NCBI GenBank assembly: GCA_025353525.1 | Contig: JANXOO010000675.1 | Span: forward strand, 1 to 6,738 | Length of the DNA stretch: 6,738 nt | Reading direction: 5' to 3' | Source: Schlesneria sp. | Lineage (GTDB): Bacteria > Planctomycetota > Planctomycetia > Planctomycetales > Planctomycetaceae | Shown: in pieces, positions 1 through 6,217 of the stretch | Numbering within the stretch: position 1 is the stretch's first letter | Layout: each line of letters begins with the position of its first letter | The notes under the pieces: generated by a model | Told to the model about the DNA's origin: nothing | The model's input: the letters and a program-made list of their open reading frames with translations, nothing else | Databases searched by the model: none | Made by a program: the position numbers and the translations under genes

Positions 1-1195
1 CGATCGTGAAGTAGACTTCACCTGCTTCGTCTTCACCGTAACTGATGACGGCCAGCGGAGCACCCTGGTACGTAATCGACCGGTTGGCGACGACCGATTT
101 CTTCGCTTCGTCATATTTCAGGGCCCACATTCGGCCCGACACGTAATCGGCATACAGATAGTGACCGGCCAGTGCCGGGAGTTTCTTGCCGCGATAGACG
201 TGTCCACCCGTAATCGACTTGCCGACATCGTGATTGTATTCCCAGATCGGTTCGATCATCCCTGGTCCGTTACTGGTGCTGTTCGGTGCAAATTCATGTT
301 TTGATTCGCGAAGATTCCAGCCGTAGTTTCCACCTTTGGTGATGAGGTCGATTTCTTCCCACAAGTTCTGTCCAACATCTGCGGCCCACAACTGGCCGGT
401 CTGGCGGTCGAACGACATGCGCCAGATATTACGAACTCCGTAAGCATAGATTTCTGGTCGAGCGATCGGCTGAAAGTTGGCCAGGCGACCGACGAACGGG
501 TTGTCCTTGGGAATGCCATATTTCAAATTCGGATCTTTGCGATCGACATCGATTCGAAGGACTTTTCCGAGAAGCGTTTGCAGGTTTTGACCATTGCCAT
601 GCGGATCGTTAAACGCACCTCCGTCACCGAGCGCGATGTAGAGAAATCCGTCCGGTCCGAAACAGATTGTGCCACCCTTGTGGTTCCAATAGGGGTGCGT
701 GACGGAAAGCAATTGTTCTTCGCTGTTCGGATCGGCCTGATCGGGATTGGATTTAGACGCCTTGAAACGCGAGACAACGGTTGTATGCGGGGCATCCTTC
801 GTCGTGTAATAAACGAAGAACTCGCCGTTCTTCTTGTAGTTCGGATGAAAGGCCATCCCCAGAAAACCTTCTTCATTTTCCTTGTCGATGTAGACGACCT
901 TTTTGGAAATGTCGAGAAAGACGGTTGTCTCTTTCGAATCGCGTTTGAAAACGTGAATGATTCCCTGTTGTTGAGGGACGAAGATTCGATCCGAGCCGTC
1001 TCCGGCGTTTGTCAGCAGGATCGGACGAAGAGGTGCGACGCGCCCATCGTCGCTCTCGGGCTTCCAGCCAGACCATTTCAGGTCACCGAACACGACAACC
1101 GGTTCAAGATCCAGTGGCGATTCGTCGATCTGAGCGAACAAACGTCCGGACCACACGAACGCAATAGCGGCGACAAGCAGGATAAGACGATTCAC
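1..1195 (-). CDS. PQQ-dependent sugar dehydrogenase-like secreted protein (GSDH family), C-terminus cut by window edge
   Basis: This is an open minus-strand frame of 398 codons that leaves the window at base 1 without a stop. The start is GTG at 1193-1195, directly before a typical signal peptide: a short basic start, a hydrophobic core at residues 4-15, and a likely cleavage after Ala21 (LFA|QID). Family hallmarks of the glucose/sorbosone dehydrogenase six-bladed beta-propeller follow in the right order: EEGFLGMAFHPNY near 108-120, HKGGTICFGPDG at 172-183 followed by LYIALGDGG, YAYGVRN at 250-256, DVGQNLWEEID at 273-283 and GGNYGWN at 288-294. His172 lies where soluble PQQ glucose dehydrogenase has its catalytic histidine. 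The expected activity is oxidation of a sugar or other alcohol with PQQ outside the cytoplasm. Many relatives have unknown substrates, and some planctomycete ones carry a C-terminal cytochrome c domain, which cannot be judged here. It is separated from the kinase/glycosyltransferase cassette by 350 bases and a terminator-like palindrome, so it is probably its own transcription unit. The family call is firm, the substrate unknown. Confidence 0.92.
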   Translation of the reverse strand, partial: MNRLILLVAAIAFVWSGRLFAQIDESPLDLEPVVVFGDLKWSGWKPESDDGRVAPLRPILLTNAGDGSDRIFVPQQQGIIHVFKRDSKETTVFLDISKKVVYIDKENEEGFLGMAFHPNYKKNGEFFVYYTTKDAPHTTVVSRFKASKSNPDQADPNSEEQLLSVTHPYWNHKGGTICFGPDGFLYIALGDGGAFNDPHGNGQNLQTLLGKVLRIDVDRKDPNLKYGIPKDNPFVGRLANFQPIARPEIYAYGVRNIWRMSFDRQTGQLWAADVGQNLWEEIDLITKGGNYGWNLRESKHEFAPNSTSNGPGMIEPIWEYNHDVGKSITGGHVYRGKKLPALAGHYLYADYVSGRMWALKYDEAKKSVVANRSITYQGAPLAVISYGEDEAGEVYFTI

Positions 1196-1232
1196 GTTGA
1201 CAATTCCCAGGTGAGAGGAACCAGAGCAAATG

Positions 1233-1255
1233 AAGCACCGTCCGAACGGGTGCTT
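1233..1255 (+). terminator. Terminator-like hairpin in the dehydrogenase leader
   Basis: AAGCACC (1233-1239) pairs with GGTGCTT (1249-1255), and the inner GT/AC pairs extend the stem past a one-base bulge to leave a CCGA loop. On the plus strand the stem runs straight into a T tract (to 1258), so it has the form of a rho-independent terminator for plus-strand RNA. No plus-strand gene ends here. On the minus strand it would lie in the 5' leader of the dehydrogenase mRNA, about 40 bases upstream of its GTG, without a following T tract. It may stop antisense transcription or act as a leader structure. Confidence 0.35.
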
Positions 1256-1267
1256 TTTCCGGATTGA

Positions 1268-1296
1268 AAAATGCCCGAATCGACGAAAACTTTCAA
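1268..1296 (-). promoter_or_regulatory. Weak candidate sigma70-type promoter for the dehydrogenase gene
   Basis: Read on the minus strand, TTGAAA (1291-1296) matches five of six bases of the -35 consensus. A CATTTT box (1268-1273) follows after 17 bases but is a poor -10 match. It is the best pair I found upstream of the GTG at 1195. If used, the transcript would carry the 1233-1255 hairpin in its leader. Planctomycete promoters are poorly matched by the E. coli consensus, so this is a suggestion only. Confidence 0.18.
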
Positions 1297-1324
1297 AAGA
1301 ACGCGAGCTTCCGAAGATCAGGAT

Positions 1325-1348
1325 GGAACATCCATGACAGGATGTTCC
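1325..1348. repeat. Perfect 9-bp inverted repeat
   Basis: GGAACATCC (1325-1333) and GGATGTTCC (1340-1348) are exact reverse complements around a six-base ATGACA spacer. No T tract follows on either strand, so a terminator is unlikely. Dyads of this size are typical of dimeric repressor sites, but it could also be a chance or RNA hairpin. It lies about 130 bases upstream of the dehydrogenase start. Confidence 0.5.
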
Positions 1349-1425
1349 CAGATGCAGTCAATTTTGGCAATTGTCCGAAGCACGCTGATCGAAGCACACC
1401 CGCGCAGCTGCAAGTCGCCTGCTGT

Positions 1426-1491
1426 CCCGGAAAAAATAAAGGGACATTCTACTTATTGCAAAAATAGAATGTCCCCTTTGTTTTTTCCCGG
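1426..1491. repeat. Long near-perfect palindrome (GGGACATTCTA type, RAYT/REP-like element)
   Basis: The left arm (1426-1451) and right arm (1465-1491) are reverse complements over about 26 bases. The departures are one extra C in the right arm (GGG against GGGG), one T/C difference in the A-rich part, and slightly unequal CCCGG/CCGGG ends. The loop is 13 bases (1452-1464). The core GGGACATTCTA resembles palindromes seen with REP-associated tyrosine transposases (IS200-like, Y1) and scattered as non-autonomous copies in planctomycetes and other bacteria; that link is from general knowledge. No transposase gene is present, so this would be an isolated copy. It follows the glycosyltransferase stop by about 55 bases. 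Confidence 0.75.
1430..1491 (-). terminator. Probable transcription terminator of the kinase/glycosyltransferase cassette
   Basis: Read on the minus strand, the palindrome forms a strong AAAGGGGACATTCTA stem followed at once by ATTTTTTCC, and it starts about 55 bases after the TAG of the last cassette gene. That is the form and place of an intrinsic terminator. The opposite strand also ends in TTTTTT, so it could work in both directions. It may be a mobile palindrome recruited as a terminator. Confidence 0.5.
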
Positions 1492-1545
1492 TTCAGCCAC
1501 TTGGCCACAACGGCATTGTTTTTAACATCTGTTCTTTCGGCGAAT

Positions 1546-2556
1546 CTACGCCAGGTACGGACTGATTGCTGATCGAAGTGTACTTGCCCATAGATCGGCT
1601 TGGGCATCCAGAGAACGAGCCTGCTGCACGTAGGACCGCAGTTCTTCCCTGTGCGCGGCAAAGCGAGGCCAATCGTCGAGTACATCGCGGATCCTCTGTT
1701 CCAGGTCCGAAAAGTCCGGTTCGCAGGCGACATAGTGACGATCGTCAAGTGGAAGCCACGAATCGATAAAGTCGGTGCGAGGCTTGATGAGCACGCAGCC
1801 CGCCAACAGTGCCTCATAATCGCGATGACAGGTTTCGCCCCACCCCCAGGGTGATACGCAAATCCGACACCGTCGCATCAAATCCTGAAAGGTATCTACG
1901 GAGTAGATGCGTCCGCGGCCCAAAACGATTTGTAGTCCCGATATTTGCTCGAGTCGATTCAGCGCTTCGCGACGGTGCCAACTGATGATCGGGCAGGTGT
2001 AGTCGACCGTGACGGCGCAAAATACGTCGATCGTACGTTGTTTTGACTCACGGCCACCATTCATGGCGAGCGGGCCGCACTGGTCGAAGGCCCAATACCC
2101 GGGCCCTGTCAACAGCTTGTCAAACTCATCGCTGGTGAAACGGTTTCGGTCGGACATCGGTTGGACGGTCGAATGTCCCGGTTCACGTTGTGCGATGCGA
2201 CTTGAGTGTTCCGACTGGTCGGCAATCAGTGCGTTATAAGTCTCGACCGACGTATACCGCGAGATCTTTATCACGCCTGCCAGCAACGCTTTCTTCATCC
2301 ATTGGTCGGCGTCATGTGCGTCCTGCAAGAATCGCCAATACAGAAATCCGCCGTCTGAGCGATCGACCATCACAATCGGGCGATCCGTCGCGATGGGACC
2401 CCGATCGCTGTCGGCCAGGATAAAGTCCCCCTCACGAGCATCAATGTCAATCTGCCTGTCGAGCAGCATTTCGCGCACGCGAGCCAGAGGAACCATGTAT
2501 TCGTCGTGTTGATCGAGGACGCGAGAAAAATCGATGTCCGTTTGAAAACGAATCAC
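1546..2556 (-). CDS. Glycosyltransferase, CgeB/exostosin-like (GT-B type)
   Basis: This 336-residue protein is probably cytoplasmic; no signal peptide or membrane segment is seen. The C-terminal third has the nucleotide-sugar half of a GT-B enzyme: VSPWGWGETCHRDYEALLAGC near 234-254, with Glu241 and Glu248 as the acidic pair of the E-x(6)-E type, then VLIKP and a helical tail (DLEQRIRDVLDD). This resembles the CgeB/YkvP 'glycosyl transferases group 1' domain and the exostosin fold. The N-terminal half (VDRSDGGFLYWRF near 64-76, YWAFDQCGP near 153-161) is not a region I can assign. The enzyme should transfer a sugar from a nucleotide donor to an unknown acceptor. The start is GTG at 2554-2556, supported by GAGGG four bases upstream and by a GTGA overlap with the preceding gene's TGA, which implies translational coupling. 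It is the last gene of the cassette. The fold is fairly sure; donor, acceptor and linkage are unknown. Confidence 0.82.
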   Translation of the reverse strand: MIRFQTDIDFSRVLDQHDEYMVPLARVREMLLDRQIDIDAREGDFILADSDRGPIATDRPIVMVDRSDGGFLYWRFLQDAHDADQWMKKALLAGVIKISRYTSVETYNALIADQSEHSSRIAQREPGHSTVQPMSDRNRFTSDEFDKLLTGPGYWAFDQCGPLAMNGGRESKQRTIDVFCAVTVDYTCPIISWHRREALNRLEQISGLQIVLGRGRIYSVDTFQDLMRRCRICVSPWGWGETCHRDYEALLAGCVLIKPRTDFIDSWLPLDDRHYVACEPDFSDLEQRIRDVLDDWPRFAAHREELRSYVQQARSLDAQADLWASTLRSAISPYLA

Positions 2557-4016
2557 GAGGCCCTCGATTGCCGAATCGGATCAAGCAGTTGGGTTAGCAA
2601 GTGGGTGTAGTCGCGCGCCATCCGGTCCGAATACCCAAACTGCTCGGCACGGCTGCGCCCCTCCGCAGCAACAGCAGCACGCCAGGTGGAGAAACGAACG
2701 AGTTTGTCGAGCACCGAAGCGATGCCGGACGGCGATCCGTCATGTAGCAAGCCGCTGATTCGGTCTTCGATCACTTCGCAAGCTGATCCCACAGGAGTAC
2801 TCAGTACGGGCTTTCCGCTGAGCATCGCTTCGAGCATTACTAATGAAAAACCTTCCTGATTCGAGGCCAGGCAGACCGCGTCGACTGCGGAGTACAAGTC
2901 GCCGAGATTTCCATCAGCCGCTGTGAAACGGGCTCGACCGGGAATCTGCTCGTCGGCACGTTGTCGCAAATCGTTTTCCAAAGGGCCTCGGCCCACGAAG
3001 ATCACTTTGACATTTTCCGGCAAGAGTGCCACTGCGTCGATGATCGTACTGATCCGTTTTTCCGTCGCAAGTCGCCCGAAGAATCCCACCACAAAGTCGT
3101 TTTCGCAAATGCCAAAACTGTTGCGAACTTCTGTACGAGAATGCTTGCTTACGATTCGACCTGCATCGATACCATTGTAGATCACGGTGGACGGGACATC
3201 GGCGCAGATCAGGCGTTGGACACGATGACTGACGGCAACGGCATGGTCAATACAATGTCCGCTCCGTTCGAGGAACCGACGATTCCACGGCCCGTCGCCG
3301 TGAACGACTTGAACTGAGACGGCCCGGGGCCGTTTGGTCAGGTATTGTCGAAGTTCCAGCCCCCAACTCAGAAGAACGTCGGCTTCTTCGGCGGCATTAT
3401 TCAAACTTTCCGCCCCACCGGCCTCGACGGTGATCCCACACCCGGTGAGATCTGCCACATAGTCGGGATCGACGTGTTTTGGGTTGACCGCGACATGGCG
3501 AACGATCTCAACTTCCTTTGGATCGAGCGACTTCGCGAGATCGATCAGCCATTGCTCGGCTCCGCCACGGCAGAGATGCGGACCGGCATGAATCACTTTA
3601 ATCGGTCGACCGAGCTGTGCTTTGGGCCGCCTGGCAAGGTCGTGCCGGGACGGATCAGGAAAGCCCGTCATGACTTCTGCTCGGCAAACGTCATCATCGC
3701 CTGGATGTGATGCAAATTCGTAGTAAGGTTTACGTCCGCCGACGATGAATGACGAGGCGATCGGCGAGTCGAAGAATTCGTAGTACGGGCTCTGATGTTG
3801 CAACGCCTGACGAGTATTTTTTCGCGACTCCAAAAACTCGTAGTAGATCGGATGAACTGCCGCCGGGTCGTCCATCGTCGAACCTGGCGGGGTCGCGAAT
3901 GGCTGCTCTGAAACGTTGGCGGGGACGAACCCGCCATTGTATTGATATTTCATCTGGCCCGACTTTCTCAAACGGCGATCGCACGCATGCTTGCGAGTGA
4001 TTGCCACGAATTTCAA
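2553..4016 (-). CDS. GT4-type glycosyltransferase with N-terminal YYEF-repeat extension
   Basis: This 487-residue protein has two parts. Residues about 139-480 form a standard GT4 GT-B enzyme: IKVIHAGPHLCRGGAE at 139-154 (GGAE acceptor-side loop), VIYNGID at 278-284, VVGFFGRLATEK at 309-320, VIFVGRGPLE near 338-347, and the E-x7-E pair Glu388/Glu396 in EGFSLVMLEAM followed by GKPVLSTPVGSACEVI. Such enzymes transfer sugars with retention during polysaccharide, lipid or protein glycosylation; donor and acceptor are unknown. Residues 22-138 are low-complexity and hold YYEF at 58-61, 78-81 and 98-101, an exact 20-residue period not typical of GT4 enzymes. The start is uncertain. TTG at 4014-4016 overlaps the kinase stop as TTGA and has GAAGG seven bases upstream. 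ATG at 3951-3953 (residue 22, MKYQYNGGF) has a weaker GAGAAAG site nine bases upstream. The repeats are kept either way. Its stop overlaps the next gene as GTGA. Confidence 0.9.
   Translation of the reverse strand: MKFVAITRKHACDRRLRKSGQMKYQYNGGFVPANVSEQPFATPPGSTMDDPAAVHPIYYEFLESRKNTRQALQHQSPYYEFFDSPIASSFIVGGRKPYYEFASHPGDDDVCRAEVMTGFPDPSRHDLARRPKAQLGRPIKVIHAGPHLCRGGAEQWLIDLAKSLDPKEVEIVRHVAVNPKHVDPDYVADLTGCGITVEAGGAESLNNAAEEADVLLSWGLELRQYLTKRPRAVSVQVVHGDGPWNRRFLERSGHCIDHAVAVSHRVQRLICADVPSTVIYNGIDAGRIVSKHSRTEVRNSFGICENDFVVGFFGRLATEKRISTIIDAVALLPENVKVIFVGRGPLENDLRQRADEQIPGRARFTAADGNLGDLYSAVDAVCLASNQEGFSLVMLEAMLSGKPVLSTPVGSACEVIEDRISGLLHDGSPSGIASVLDKLVRFSTWRAAVAAEGRSRAEQFGYSDRMARDYTHLLTQLLDPIRQSRAS
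2561..2565 (-). promoter_or_regulatory. Ribosome binding site supporting the GTG start at 2556
   Basis: Minus-strand GAGGG lies four bases before the GTG, inside the end of the upstream coding region. With the GTGA overlap it favours this non-ATG start over the internal methionines. Confidence 0.5.
3672..3851 (-). repeat. Three 20-residue units with a YYEF core inside the glycosyltransferase N-terminus
   Basis: Three in-frame units of exactly 60 bases start at residues 56, 76 and 96 (PIYYEFLES, SPYYEFFDS, KPYYEFASH). Only the first nine or so positions are conserved: a residue pair ending in P or I, then YYEF, then one variable residue, an acidic or polar one, and often S. The rest of each unit is unrelated. 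The YYEF codons lie at 3834-3845, 3774-3785 and 3714-3725. Their Glu and Phe codons differ synonymously (GAGTTT, GAATTC, GAATTT), so the conservation is of protein rather than a fresh DNA duplication. The function is unknown. Confidence 0.85.
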
Positions 4017-6217
4017 AACTTTGCCTTCGGAGCCATCGCTCCGACATAAGGCGGCAGACCTTCACCCGCACCGCCAGTCGCAGACCGACCTCCGTCAATC
4101 GGCCTTAAAAAACCGGCAGAACTCTTTTCCTCCGATTCCAATCCCGCGTCCCGCACCGTACTGCCGAACGCCTCGGGTTGAAATTCAACCGTCAAATTCC
4201 GATCTTCGATCAGGTTGTGATCGAACTGCCACATGCCGGGCTTTTGGATCAGGTTACCTGTCCATTCCGGAAACGCGGCCGAAACGATGAGGTTGTTACT
4301 GACCCGACCTTTGTAGTCGTTGCGATCCGGCCCGAAGCCAATCCATCCCGTGACGCGAAAGAACGTATTGTTACAAATCGAGATCGCGTCACTGGCGGAA
4401 CTTCCCTGAAGATTGATCTCCACGGCCTTTCCATCAAAGAAAACGTTGTGCTCAATCCGAACGTTTATAACCGCGTGCATCAGTGCAAGGTGAGTTCCAT
4501 GTCCCTGAAACTGGTTACCGTCAAAAAAGATATTTTGTGCTTCAATGGCGGATTCCACATCGTCTCGCCCGCAAAATACGCCATATTTTTCGGTAAAAAT
4601 CTGGCACAGTCGCAGAACCACCGGTTTGTCGTAAGTCCCGCGGCATTCCCGGCAAATCATGACATTGGCCCAAGTCCCGCCCGCAGGCTGCGAGATCACA
4701 AGATCGAATAATTCCGTTCCCGCAAGATCGCCCTTCAATTGGACCGCATGATGTTCGTCACCGCCCCGGATGTGAAAGCCTTCGATTCGAACATCTCGAG
4801 TTCCTTCAATAGACACGGTCGCGATCCGGCCTCCAGGTCGAGTGTTTTTCAAGGTCGCGTGTTTTGGCGAATACAACCGGATTTGACGCAGCCTCACCGG
4901 TTCATCAATGACCACACTGCCGTCATATTCGCCATCGTCGGTCACAAGGATTTCATCGCCCGGTCCCGCTTGCTTCAGTGCTTCGACAATCGACTGAAAA
5001 TCGGCGCGGCCATTCGACGCAACGGTCCATTGATGAGTTCCCGGTTGCCCGATTTGAGGCACGAGAATCGTCGGACTCTCGGCAATTGGGGGTATGGAGT
5101 CGACCGCACTCTCTGTTGGGACAAACGGGGCAATGGAAGCACGAGAGTCAGAATCGGTGGCAGGATCGACATTCGGACGACGATTGCCGAATTGGATCGC
5201 CAACGCAACAACCGTAGCTGGTATCAACAGGATCGCCGCCAGGTACCTGCGACGCACGGCAGTCGGTTCGGCGATGGCGACGGCAACATGATCCAGCAGC
5301 GTCAGTGCGTTGCTGCTTTCCTGGCAACAGGAAAGAGCTCGATCAACATCTGCCGCAGATTGAAACCGCGCCTCGCGATTTTTGTCGAGCAACCTTTCGA
5401 CGATCGCTGAGAGTCCCGGTGGGGTCTGTTTAGCGACATCGATTAACCGCGGTGGAGCATCACCCGTGACTTTCCAGGCGGCAGTGACGACGTTCTCGGA
5501 GTGGAAGGGCGAGCGTCCCGAAATCATCGCGTAGATCAGGCACCCCAGGCTGAACAGATCGGATCGATGGTCGACTCGTTCGCCGCGAACCTGTTCCGGA
5601 GACATATAGGTCGGCGTACCGATCGGATGGCCCGTATTGGTGAGGTGCTCAACAGTGTCTCGCAGCCAGGCCAGGCCAAAATCCCCGATCCAGGCATGCG
5701 TACCAGTCTCGTTCAGAAAGATATTTGACGGCTTGATGTCTCGATGGATCACGCCGGACTGATGGGCCGTCTGCAGTCCTTGAGCCACCTGACGAGCGAT
5801 ACTGACGGCCCATTCGATTGTCCGATCCGGATGATGACGAATCCACGATTCGAGGTTTCCACCGGAAAGATACTGCATGACCAGATACATGCTGTCGCCG
5901 GATTCATAGACTCCCCTTACGGGGATAATATAAGGCCCTTGAATCGAGCAAACCGCTTCGACTTCCCGGATGAACCGCTTCCGGAAAGTGGCATCATTCG
6001 ACAAATGCGGCGCGATCAGTTTGATCGCGACAACTTCGCCCGTTCGTCGATCTGTCGCCGAATAGACGATACCCATCCCGCCCTGGCTCAGCGGCTGATT
6101 AATGATGTAGTCGGCGAGCCCCGGAGCTTCACCCGACAGCCACGATTTCGGTAACATTGGTGTCGAGGATACCGGGATGTCGGTCGGGATCGCTGCGAAG
6201 TCCGATTCGTCGCCCAT
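4013..6217 (-). CDS. Transmembrane Hanks-type Ser/Thr protein kinase with C-terminal right-handed beta-helix domain
   Basis: This 734-residue receptor-like kinase starts at ATG (6215-6217) with GGGGAAG just upstream. The kinase domain spans about 37-300 with all key residues: loop LSQGGMGIVY at 43-52 (Ser44 replaces the usual first glycine), Lys66 in VAIK, Glu85 or Glu87 in helix C, HRDIKPSN at 158-165 with Asp160 and Asn165, DFG at 179-181, GTPTYMSPEQ at 200-209, and Asp220. It should therefore be active. One hydrophobic span at about 325-343 follows RRR, which predicts an inside kinase and an outside C-terminus. After a Ser/Pro/Asp-rich linker (about 345-395), residues 396-720 look like a pectate-lyase-type parallel beta-helix: WTVASNGRADFQSIVEAL and GDEILVTDDGEY at the start, repeated VRIEGFHIRGG, VRIEHNVFF and ICNNTFF strands, and a PPYVGAMAP ending typical of that fold. 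This may bind a polysaccharide. It is the first gene of the cassette and its TGA overlaps the next start. Whether it cleaves glycans is unknown. Confidence 0.93.
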   Translation of the reverse strand: MGDESDFAAIPTDIPVSSTPMLPKSWLSGEAPGLADYIINQPLSQGGMGIVYSATDRRTGEVVAIKLIAPHLSNDATFRKRFIREVEAVCSIQGPYIIPVRGVYESGDSMYLVMQYLSGGNLESWIRHHPDRTIEWAVSIARQVAQGLQTAHQSGVIHRDIKPSNIFLNETGTHAWIGDFGLAWLRDTVEHLTNTGHPIGTPTYMSPEQVRGERVDHRSDLFSLGCLIYAMISGRSPFHSENVVTAAWKVTGDAPPRLIDVAKQTPPGLSAIVERLLDKNREARFQSAADVDRALSCCQESSNALTLLDHVAVAIAEPTAVRRRYLAAILLIPATVVALAIQFGNRRPNVDPATDSDSRASIAPFVPTESAVDSIPPIAESPTILVPQIGQPGTHQWTVASNGRADFQSIVEALKQAGPGDEILVTDDGEYDGSVVIDEPVRLRQIRLYSPKHATLKNTRPGGRIATVSIEGTRDVRIEGFHIRGGDEHHAVQLKGDLAGTELFDLVISQPAGGTWANVMICRECRGTYDKPVVLRLCQIFTEKYGVFCGRDDVESAIEAQNIFFDGNQFQGHGTHLALMHAVINVRIEHNVFFDGKAVEINLQGSSASDAISICNNTFFRVTGWIGFGPDRNDYKGRVSNNLIVSAAFPEWTGNLIQKPGMWQFDHNLIEDRNLTVEFQPEAFGSTVRDAGLESEEKSSAGFLRPIDGGRSATGGAGEGLPPYVGAMAPKAKF
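4024..4028 (-). promoter_or_regulatory. Ribosome binding site for the TTG start at 4016
   Basis: Minus-strand GAAGG lies seven bases before TTG, within the last codons of the kinase gene. It supports coupled initiation at the TTGA overlap, although the ATG at 3953 remains possible. Confidence 0.4.

Larger units (their letters stand above)
1196..1545. other. Gene-free spacer with three inverted repeats
   Basis: No credible gene lies here. The open frames on the plus strand are short, start in or beside hairpins and resemble no protein family I recognise. The spacer holds the presumed promoter and leader of the dehydrogenase gene (minus strand), a hairpin at 1233-1255, a perfect 9-bp inverted repeat at 1325-1348, and a long palindrome at 1426-1491 just downstream of the glycosyltransferase stop. 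No tRNA, CRISPR or transposase remnant was seen. Confidence 0.7.

Noticed and set aside
578..1267. 229-residue open frame on the plus strand
   Set aside because: It lies antisense to the well-supported dehydrogenase gene, has no recognisable domain and ends in the leader hairpin region.
1359..1373. CAATT/AATTG inverted repeat, with a similar one at 6385-6397
   Set aside because: Five-base arms of AT-rich sequence with different spacers in the two places; likely chance.
3672..3851. The 60-base periodicity read as a CRISPR or DNA tandem repeat
   Set aside because: Only about 12-18 bases per unit are similar, the differences are synonymous and the units are in frame inside a coding region, so it is a protein-level repeat.
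4178..4711. 177-residue open frame on the plus strand
   Set aside because: It is antisense to the beta-helix part of the kinase and shows no domain, signal peptide or plausible promoter.
4739..5410. 223-residue open frame on the plus strand
   Set aside because: It is antisense to the kinase gene; the opposite frame carries a clear membrane span, linker and beta-helix start, while this one has no family pattern.
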